Source: an uncultured Bacilli bacterium (GTDB lineage: Bacteria; Bacillota_I; Bacilli_A; RF39; UBA660). From it: 6,119 bases of DNA. The stretch covers positions 1-6,119 of the forward strand of contig CAKORH010000063.1 in the NCBI GenBank assembly GCA_934101235.1, read 5' to 3'. The notes under the pieces are model-generated. The model was given only the letters and a program-made list of their open reading frames with translations. It had not been told where the DNA came from and searched no databases. Shown one piece after another: positions 1 through 4,915 of the stretch. How positions within the stretch are numbered: the first letter of the stretch is position 1; each line of letters opens with the position of its first letter. The position numbers and the translations under genes were made by a program.

Positions 1-668
1 GGATTACTATCATATTCATTAACTAAAGCAGTAGTTATACCTATTTTAGCTTCACCATTAATATCAATTAATTTTGCATAACAATTAATGTCTTTACCAT
101 TTCTACTAACTAGAAACGTAATCTTATCTCCTACTTTTTTACTAGTAATATATTTTTGCATATTACTAAAAGTAGTAAACTCTATATTATCATATTTTAA
201 AATATTGTCAAATAATTCTAAATCTGTATCAGATTTTTCATATATATAAGTAATATAATTATTACTTTTAACAATACTATAATCAATATTAGCTTTTTTA
301 AATGCAACCATATATGCATTACTTATACTTTCTTCTAAATAATAATGATCTATTTTTAATGTTTCATTTATATCTTTATCTTCATCATACGTAATATCTT
401 CATTTTTTACTACATCCCATTCCGGCATTACTTTAGCTAATAAATATGTTGGAATTGTACCCTTTACTAAACTAACATATGTCATATTAATACTACCTTT
501 AGTTTCATATATTTTATCATTACTTTCTATTCTATTATCTAAATTAATTAAACCACCAGGTGTATATATACTTACACCAATCTTAACATTAAATAATAAA
601 TATATAATAACTAATATTAATATTCCTTTATAATTTTCTTTAATAGTTTTCTTTATTTTATCTTTCAT
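1..668 (-). CDS. ylbL: YlbL-like membrane-anchored PDZ/Lon-type (S16) protease, N-terminal part, cut by window edge
   Basis: The frame is open from ATG at 668 to the left edge, giving 222 visible residues. Residues 4-14 are a Lys-rich cytoplasmic start, and residues 15-28 (GILILVIIYLLFNV) form one membrane anchor. After it come features of the YlbL/SepM family: a Tyr-Thr-Pro-Gly-Gly stretch near 35-39, a KGSINMTYVSLVKG segment near 57-70 (family form: GSFMLTTV), and an EESISNAYMVAF segment near 112-123. A degenerate PDZ-like region follows at roughly 125-195, and then KIGITT at 208-213, which in this family lies just before the S16 Lon-type Ser-Lys catalytic domain. That domain is beyond the edge, so activity cannot be judged. 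Known members are extracytoplasmic proteases (SepM processes a competence peptide; YlbL is linked to the DNA-damage response). No clear Shine-Dalgarno precedes the ATG; the start was chosen because the anchor follows at once. Family assignment is from remembered motifs and is fairly secure. Confidence 0.8.
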   Translation of the reverse strand, partial: MKDKIKKTIKENYKGILILVIIYLLFNVKIGVSIYTPGGLINLDNRIESNDKIYETKGSINMTYVSLVKGTIPTYLLAKVMPEWDVVKNEDITYDEDKDINETLKIDHYYLEESISNAYMVAFKKANIDYSIVKSNNYITYIYEKSDTDLELFDNILKYDNIEFTTFSNMQKYITSKKVGDKITFLVSRNGKDINCYAKLIDINGEAKIGITTALVNEYDSN

Positions 669-683
669 AACAATCACTAATAT

Positions 684-712
684 ATTATATCAAAATATAA
701 TGAATTTATTAA
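684..712 (-). promoter_or_regulatory. Putative extended -10 promoter of the ylbL-like gene
   Basis: On the minus strand, TATAAT at 689-684 is preceded by TGA, making an extended -10 (TGnTATAAT). A weak -35-like TTAATA lies at 712-707, with a 17-base spacer. The start point would be near 677, only about 9 bases before the ATG at 668, so the message would be nearly leaderless, which fits the absence of a Shine-Dalgarno. In DNA this AT-rich, TATAAT matches arise by chance, so this is a moderate call. Confidence 0.4.
696..701 (+). promoter_or_regulatory. Putative -10 box of the ylbJ-like gene
   Basis: An exact TATAAT lies 33 bases before the ATG at 735. No convincing -35 is seen about 17 bases upstream (the sequence there is AATCACT-like), and no TG extension precedes it. 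It lies 6 bases from the opposite-strand TATAAT at 684-689, so the two divergent genes would share one melting region. No Shine-Dalgarno is visible before the ATG. The call rests on one hexamer in AT-rich sequence and is weak. Confidence 0.3.
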
Positions 713-734
713 GAAAAAAATAATATATTTTATT

Positions 735-1622
735 ATGAAATCTTTTATAACTAAATTATCTATTATTATATTTTTTATTTTAATTTTCATAAAAAAAGAT
801 ATTATGTATTATACAATATATAGTAGTACTTTATTATGGTTTAAAAAAATAGTACCAAATATATTACCTATGTTTATAATATCTTCTTTAATAGTATCTA
901 GCAATTTAATATATGATATATGTAATATATTTGGTAAACCTTTTAAAAAAATATTTAAAGTATCTATTTATGGATTTTATGTATTTATTTTAAGTTTATT
1001 TACTGGTTCTCCTTCTAATGCTAAATATATTTTAGATTTAAAAGATAATAATTTAATAAGTAAAAGTGAACAAGATAAATTACTAATGTTTACATTAAAC
1101 TACAATCCACTATTAATAATATCTCTATTATCTATTTATTTATCTAAAAATAAATCTATTATAGTATTAGTAATTATAATTTTATCAAATATTATTATAG
1201 GTGTATTAAATAGAAATATAGAAATAGATGAAATAAATAATATAAATAAATTAAATAAAATAAATTTATCAAGTATTATAAAGAATACAATTGATACATT
1301 ATTTATGATACTTGGTACTATAATATTTTTTAATATATTAATAAATGTTATTCCCATAAATAACACACTTATTAAAAATATAATAAACGGAATATTAGAA
1401 ATTACAACAGGATTAAAAGGTATAGGATATTTAAAAATATCAGAAAATTTAAAAATATTATTAAGTATTATTTATTTATCTTTTGGTGGATTATCAATTC
1501 ATACACAAATAAAAAGTATCTTACCAGATACTAATTACAAAATGTTTTTAAAAGGCAGAATAACTTGTTTAATTTTATCTATAAGTCAATATTTACTATT
1601 CCATAGTATGAAATTAATATAG
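735..1622 (+). CDS. ylbJ: YlbJ-like multi-pass membrane protein (nucleoside-recognition/Gate-like family), short form
   Basis: This 295-residue, very hydrophobic protein has about seven or eight membrane segments: near 8-20, 40-58, 78-90, 119-136, 141-157, 186-206, 240-257 and 276-290. Family marks are in order: a loop GSPSNAK at 91-97 (the GYPSGAK motif of YlbJ), a NYNPLLI segment at 122-128 (family NSSNPLFI), a GILEITTGLKGI segment at 219-230, and SFGGLSIHTQ at 249-258 near the C-terminus. In Bacillus, YlbJ is a sporulation membrane protein of roughly 400 residues; this copy is shorter, mostly through compact loops, with both ends of the motif order intact, so it looks complete rather than broken. 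The substrate is unknown. It stands alone on the plus strand, divergent from the ylbL-like gene and convergent with the pseudopilin genes. The last 44 bases overlap the opposite gene. No Shine-Dalgarno is evident. The family call is good; a role in sporulation in this organism is not shown. Confidence 0.75.
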   Translation: MKSFITKLSIIIFFILIFIKKDIMYYTIYSSTLLWFKKIVPNILPMFIISSLIVSSNLIYDICNIFGKPFKKIFKVSIYGFYVFILSLFTGSPSNAKYILDLKDNNLISKSEQDKLLMFTLNYNPLLIISLLSIYLSKNKSIIVLVIIILSNIIIGVLNRNIEIDEINNINKLNKINLSSIIKNTIDTLFMILGTIIFFNILINVIPINNTLIKNIINGILEITTGLKGIGYLKISENLKILLSIIYLSFGGLSIHTQIKSILPDTNYKMFLKGRITCLILSISQYLLFHSMKLI

Positions 1623-2250
1623 TATAATCCTTTTCATCATCACCTATAATAGGTATTGTTATTTTTAACAAACGATTAACAGAACTTTCAGTTTTTTTAT
1701 TATCACTCCATTTAATAGAAACAAGTTCACCTTCTAGATTTTTTTCACCTTCTATATTTATAAACATATCATTTTTAATATTTCCAGTGGCATCATTTAC
1801 ATTATTATCAGCAAACTTTGGTAATAATCTCGTAGTTTTTGTATTACCATGAATATAAGATATAGCATAACTTTCTCTAGTTTTATGATAATATATTCCC
1901 AAAAATGCTTCATCACTACCAAATTTAAATTTCAAACACTCTACTGCTTGATTTTTTAGATCATCAGGTAATTTATAATTTGTATAAAAAGATTTTATTA
2001 TATCTACCTTTGATGATGAATCTACCTTTGGACATTTAGTTATTGTTACACTATTAGAATTTTTTAAATCTTCTTCTATATTTTTTAATATTAATGATTT
2101 ATTTATAAGATATGTAGAATTAACTTCACTTTCTGTATTCATATCTTTAACAGAAATAAGTAAAGTAAATAAAAATATTAATACTATAGATACTAAAACT
2201 ATACTTATAATTATTTCAATTAATGTTATTCCTTTATTATTTAACTTCAT
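1579..2250 (-). CDS. Pseudopilin-like protein with type IV prepilin leader (third gene of pilin operon)
   Basis: This 223-residue protein begins MKLNNKG followed by ITLIEIIISIVLVSIVLIFL. That is a short charged leader, the prepilin peptidase site after Gly7, Ile at mature position 1, Glu at mature position 5 and a membrane helix of about 20 residues. The rest (35-223) is a hydrophilic, mixed alpha/beta-looking exported region with two cysteines (73 and 105) that could pair. Size and form suit a minor pseudopilin of the GspJ/ComGF kind, but I cannot assign one. ATG at 2250 was chosen over an in-frame TTG at 2271, because a GGAG ribosome site lies 7 bases before it and the leader then has normal length. 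It starts one base after the stop of the preceding gene (TAA-T-ATG), so coupled translation is likely. Its last 44 bases overlap the 3' end of the ylbJ-like gene on the other strand. Confidence 0.8.
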   Translation of the reverse strand: MKLNNKGITLIEIIISIVLVSIVLIFLFTLLISVKDMNTESEVNSTYLINKSLILKNIEEDLKNSNSVTITKCPKVDSSSKVDIIKSFYTNYKLPDDLKNQAVECLKFKFGSDEAFLGIYYHKTRESYAISYIHGNTKTTRLLPKFADNNVNDATGNIKNDMFINIEGEKNLEGELVSIKWSDNKKTESSVNRLLKITIPIIGDDEKDYTILISYYGIVNIDL

Positions 2251-2251
2251 A

Positions 2252-2788
2252 TTACCACTCCAAGCTAGCAATGTATGTTTCTTTTAATTTTGATGCTTCA
2301 TCAGTTTTACCATAAAAATACTTATCTTGATAATTAACATCTTTAGCATTTTTTTTATATTCTACAACTAATAATGTTGAATCATTATCAACATCTACTC
2401 TTCTTAAATAATCAATTGTATATGCATCAAAATTTTTAAAAATATCATTTTCTAATGTACCATCTGATTTAAACTTTACAGCATATATTTTTGAAATATT
2501 GTACATATTTATAGCATTTTCTAATTCTAAAAAACTACTCGCTTCTGCACCGATATTAATAAAACCATCACTACTTAAATTATTTATATTAGTCTTTAAT
2601 GTTTCATTGCTTTTTATTATATTTTTTACCCAATAAGTCATATAAATATATTCACTTGTATCATATTTATTTTCTGATTTTATTTTAGATAATATTTTAT
2701 AATATGAAGAAAAAATAGTTAAAAGAGCAACTGATACTACTACAATAACTACAATTGTTTCCATTAATACAAAACCTTTTTTATTCAT
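2252..2788 (-). CDS. Pseudopilin-like protein with type IV prepilin leader (second gene of pilin operon)
   Basis: This 178-residue protein starts MNKKG followed by FVLMETIVVIVVVSVALLTI. The leader is five residues long, the prepilin peptidase site follows Gly5, Phe is mature residue 1 (the residue usually N-methylated) and Glu is mature residue 5, with a Val/Ile-rich helix to about residue 26. The exported part (27-178) has no cysteine and ends in a charged tail. This is the most canonical pilin N-terminus of the three. The short length and lack of cysteines would suit a minor or major pseudopilin; the exact class cannot be told. Four bases separate it from the stop of the first pilin gene; a GAG about 8 bases upstream, inside the end of that gene, may serve as its weak ribosome site. 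It is followed after one base by the third pilin gene. Confidence 0.82.
   Translation of the reverse strand: MNKKGFVLMETIVVIVVVSVALLTIFSSYYKILSKIKSENKYDTSEYIYMTYWVKNIIKSNETLKTNINNLSSDGFINIGAEASSFLELENAINMYNISKIYAVKFKSDGTLENDIFKNFDAYTIDYLRRVDVDNDSTLLVVEYKKNAKDVNYQDKYFYGKTDEASKLKETYIASLEW
2258..2261 (-). promoter_or_regulatory. Shine-Dalgarno (GGAG) that fixes the start of the third pseudopilin gene
   Basis: Minus-strand GGAG at 2261-2258 is followed by 7 bases (TGGTAAT) and then ATG at 2250. It lies inside the last codons of the preceding gene, whose final residues are Glu-Trp. It supports ATG 2250 over the TTG at 2271, which would add seven residues (MLAWSGN) before the leader. Confidence 0.75.
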
Positions 2789-2792
2789 AACA

Positions 2793-3227
2793 TCAACTCA
2801 TCTCTTCTAAATATAATATACTACTGCCAGGAGGTGGAGTTAATCCTGTACATTTTCTAAAAGGATTTTTTTCTTCATTTCTGTCATAAAAAAATTTTTC
2901 TTTTGCATCACTTTCACCATCACTTATTCCTATTATGCAATCAAAATCAGATTTACCTTCTGCTTTACATGGTGTCTGTATTTCTTTTACGGTAAATGGT
3001 TTGATTGTTGCACCACAGCTATCATGCTCATATAAATATACTACACTTCCTAATGGAATATCATTAATAGCAAGTTCATTATTTAAATCTGTTTTTATAC
3101 CATTTTCTATAGTATTTAATAATACTTTATCTTGTAAATAATCAGCTACAATAGTTAAGAATAATGTAACAAATATTAAAAAAAATGAATATATTAAACT
3201 TGTTGCAATAAAACCTTTATTATTCAT
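2793..3227 (-). CDS. Atypical prepilin-like protein lacking Glu5, cysteine-rich exported domain (first gene of pilin operon)
   Basis: This 144-residue protein begins MNNKG followed by FIATSLIYSFFLIFVTLFLT. The Lys-Gly leader end and Phe at mature position 1 are present, but mature position 5 is Ser10 rather than Glu, and the helix is Phe-rich. A segment near 28-45 (ADYLQDKVLLNTIENGI) looks like the amphipathic continuation of a pilin helix. The remaining domain (about 50-144) has four cysteines (71, 87, 97, 126), enough for two disulfides, and a Pro-Pro-Pro-Gly stretch at 131-134. Start ATG 3227 has a good AAGAAGGG ribosome site 6 bases upstream (3234-3241). It is the promoter-proximal gene of the operon. 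It could be a pilus-tip or non-polymerising minor pilin, or a membrane protein that only resembles one; leader processing is inferred from sequence alone. No family name is assigned. Confidence 0.75.
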   Translation of the reverse strand: MNNKGFIATSLIYSFFLIFVTLFLTIVADYLQDKVLLNTIENGIKTDLNNELAINDIPLGSVVYLYEHDSCGATIKPFTVKEIQTPCKAEGKSDFDCIIGISDGESDAKEKFFYDRNEEKNPFRKCTGLTPPPGSSILYLEEMS

Positions 3228-3251
3228 AACTAACCCTTCTTTACTATATAA

Positions 3252-3280
3252 AGTATATAATATTTTATATTATTTTACAA
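3252..3280 (-). promoter_or_regulatory. Sigma-A-type promoter of the pseudopilin operon
   Basis: The minus strand reads TTGTAA at 3280-3275 (4 of 6 to the -35 consensus), then exactly 17 bases, then TATACT at 3257-3252 (5 of 6 to the -10 consensus). The start point would be near 3245, leaving a leader of about 18 bases that contains the AAGAAGGG ribosome site at 3241-3234 before ATG 3227. The -35 box begins one base past the T-run of the upstream terminator, so the pilin genes form a separate transcription unit from the der-methylase operon. Confidence 0.65.
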
Positions 3281-3281
3281 T

Positions 3282-3327
3282 AAAAAATACACATCTTAAT
3301 AAACAATTAACTCTTATTAAAATGTGT
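3282..3327 (-). terminator. Rho-independent terminator of the der-methyltransferase operon
   Basis: Arms at 3327-3314 (ACACATTTTAATAA) and 3302-3289 (TTATTAAGATGTGT), read on the minus strand, pair over 14 positions, with one G-U wobble, around an 11-base loop. An A and then six T (3287-3282) follow. On the plus strand the wobble becomes a C/A mismatch and no T-run follows directly (TTCAAATATTT), so it works best for minus-strand transcripts ending after the methyltransferase stop at 3364. The stem is AT-rich, as expected at this base composition. Confidence 0.75.
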
Positions 3328-3363
3328 TCAAATATTTACTAATCATATATAAATTTATATTAA

Positions 3364-4098
3364 TTACTTCATACTTTTTTTATTTATTTCATACATTATT
3401 ATACTACTTGCAATACTAGCATTTAAACTTTCACATTTACTATTCATAGGAATATACACATACTTATCACATATATTCAAAATATCTTCACTTATACCAT
3501 TACCTTCATTACCAATTATAAATGCATATTTATCTACATCAATATCTTTTATATCTATACCATTATCTACTTTAGTACCAATAATTTCATATCCTTTTTC
3601 TTTTAATTCATTTATTGAATCAATTAAATTTCTCTTAATAATATTTATATTAAATAACATACCTTCACTAGCACGTAATACTTTTTCATTATATAAATCT
3701 ACTGTATTATCTCCTAATATAATAGTATCTATATTAAATGCTACTGCACTTCTTATTATAGTTCCTAAATTACCAGGATCTTGTAATCCATCTAATAATA
3801 TTACATTACCAAATATATTTTTACTTTCCTCTTTTTTAACTACAGCAACTACTCTAGGAATTGTATTTAAATTACTTAATTTACGCATAACATTTTCTTT
3901 AACATATATTACATCACCATATATATTTTCTTCATTTTCTAATAAAAATATTTCTACTACTAAATTTCTTCTTTGTGCTTCCAAAACTAAATGTTCAGTT
4001 GATACTAAATACATATTAGTTTCATCTCTATATTTTTTTTGTAATAATTTATTATACTTTTTTATTTTTTCATTATTAATAGACTCAATCATAACCAT
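3364..4098 (-). CDS. SpoU/TrmH-family RNA 2'-O-ribose methyltransferase
   Basis: This 244-residue, cytoplasmic SPOUT enzyme transfers a methyl group from S-adenosylmethionine to a ribose 2'-hydroxyl in rRNA or tRNA. The N-terminal part (1-90) looks like the RNA-binding substrate domain of RlmB/TsnR-type enzymes. The three SpoU motifs are intact: LLDGLQDPGNLGTIIRSA at 101-118 (Asn110, Arg116), FIIGNEGNGIS at 193-203 (Glu198) and IPMNSKCESLNASIA at 216-230 (Ser224, Asn226), which build the trefoil-knot cofactor site. A KVLRASEGMLF segment (139-149) is also typical. Which RNA and nucleotide are modified cannot be read from sequence; Bacillus YsgA/RlmB-like proteins are the nearest form I recall. 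ATG 4098 has a GGAT about 5 bases upstream; ATG 4092 (two codons on) is possible. It overlaps the preceding small gene by 14 bases and is the last gene before the terminator at 3282-3327. Confidence 0.9.
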   Translation of the reverse strand: MVMIESINNEKIKKYNKLLQKKYRDETNMYLVSTEHLVLEAQRRNLVVEIFLLENEENIYGDVIYVKENVMRKLSNLNTIPRVVAVVKKEESKNIFGNVILLDGLQDPGNLGTIIRSAVAFNIDTIILGDNTVDLYNEKVLRASEGMLFNINIIKRNLIDSINELKEKGYEIIGTKVDNGIDIKDIDVDKYAFIIGNEGNGISEDILNICDKYVYIPMNSKCESLNASIASSIIMYEINKKSMK

Positions 4099-4282
4099 TT
4101 ATATCCATTGCATTTGAAATATTATAATCATATTTTAACGCAAGCTTTTTTTCACTTTCTTCTCTTCTTTTTTTATACTCATTAGTAGTTGGTGATAAAA
4201 TCTCAGTACTTTTTATATTTGATTCTCTTCTATCCATCAAATTCCTAAATGCCTTTAATCTATCTTTTTTACTTAAATTCAT
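4085..4282 (-). CDS. Small charged protein of unknown function (65 aa)
   Basis: I do not recognise this protein. It has 65 residues and no membrane segment, signal peptide or cysteine. It is rich in Lys, Arg, Glu and Asn, with a basic, probably helical N-terminus (LSKKDRLKAFRNLMDRRES) and a second charged helix-like stretch near 36-50 (YKKRREESEKKLALK), ending with an acidic tail. It is considered real because a good AAAGGA ribosome site lies 6 bases before ATG 4282, it fills the space between two real genes with a 12-base gap upstream and a 14-base overlap with the methyltransferase downstream, and the opposite strand offers nothing better. A role bound to RNA or ribosomes would suit its charge and neighbours but is a guess. 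It may simply couple translation of the methyltransferase. Confidence 0.7.
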   Translation of the reverse strand: MNLSKKDRLKAFRNLMDRRESNIKSTEILSPTTNEYKKRREESEKKLALKYDYNISNAMDINGYD

Positions 4283-4294
4283 AAAATATCCTTT

Positions 4295-4915
4295 CTATTT
4301 CAATCTTTTTCTTGCTAATTTATAATATGGATAGTATTTTTCTACTTCATTCCAAAAACTTTTACTATGATTCATGTATTTAAAATGACATAACTCATGT
4401 ATAATAACATAATCTATTAAAGTTATATCCTTATGTATTAATTCCGTATTTAAAGTTACTGTCATACTAGACTTATTACATACACCCCATCTTGTTTTCA
4501 TAGTTCTTACTCTTAATCTAAATTCTGGTAGATTATCAAATTGTATTTTAATACTATTTAATCTTTGATTAAATATATTAATACATATCTTTTTTAAATA
4601 TTCTTCTATTTTATCTATAGATGGTCCATATATAATATCTTCATCTATTAAAATTTTTTTATCATATACATACTTCATTTTATTACCTAAATAATATATA
4701 TATCCATCTTCTACTTCTTTAGACAACATATTATTATACATTTTAATAATATCTTTTTTATTTTTTAATATTAATTTTTCTATATAAGAGTTAGTACATA
4801 ATATATTACAACTTATATATAATTTTAAATCTTCTTTTACTCTAAAATATATATTTTTTATTTTCTTTCTATTTATTATTACATCTAAAGTAATATCATC
4901 AAGTGTTATTTTCAT
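4295..4915 (-). CDS. YgjP-type zinc metallopeptidase (WLM/DUF45-like)
   Basis: This 206-residue, predicted cytoplasmic protein carries the zinc motif HELCH at 173-177 (His173, Glu174, His177) in the context YVIIHELCHFKYMNHSKSFW. The third ligand is probably His183. Ahead of it is the other family mark, RTMKTRWGVCN (137-147, usual form RxxKxRWGSC). The N-terminal half is a beta-rich region, as usual for this family, and the length is typical of slightly short members. YgjP-like proteins are predicted metallopeptidases often encoded near restriction or housekeeping genes; substrates are unknown. ATG 4915 overlaps the TGA of der in an ATGA, with a GGAG in the end of der 4 bases upstream, so it is probably translated by coupling to der. 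The stop lies 12 bases before the next small gene. Confidence 0.88.
   Translation of the reverse strand: MKITLDDITLDVIINRKKIKNIYFRVKEDLKLYISCNILCTNSYIEKLILKNKKDIIKMYNNMLSKEVEDGYIYYLGNKMKYVYDKKILIDEDIIYGPSIDKIEEYLKKICINIFNQRLNSIKIQFDNLPEFRLRVRTMKTRWGVCNKSSMTVTLNTELIHKDITLIDYVIIHELCHFKYMNHSKSFWNEVEKYYPYYKLARKRLK

Noticed and set aside
1136..1366. 76-residue minus-strand reading frame inside the ylbJ-like gene
   Set aside because: It is fully antisense to well-supported membrane-protein coding sequence, has a hydrophobic composition that mirrors it and has no ribosome site or independent support.
1642..1671. Small palindrome ACCTATAATAGGT followed by a T-rich stretch, a possible terminator for the ylbJ-like gene
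   Set aside because: The hairpin would have only four stable pairs around a 5-base loop, the T-run is interrupted, and the bases encode the conserved-looking end of the pseudopilin; chance is the simpler explanation.
2935..3141. 68-residue plus-strand reading frame opposite the first pseudopilin gene
   Set aside because: It lies wholly inside a gene with a promoter, ribosome site and prepilin leader; no recognisable motif.
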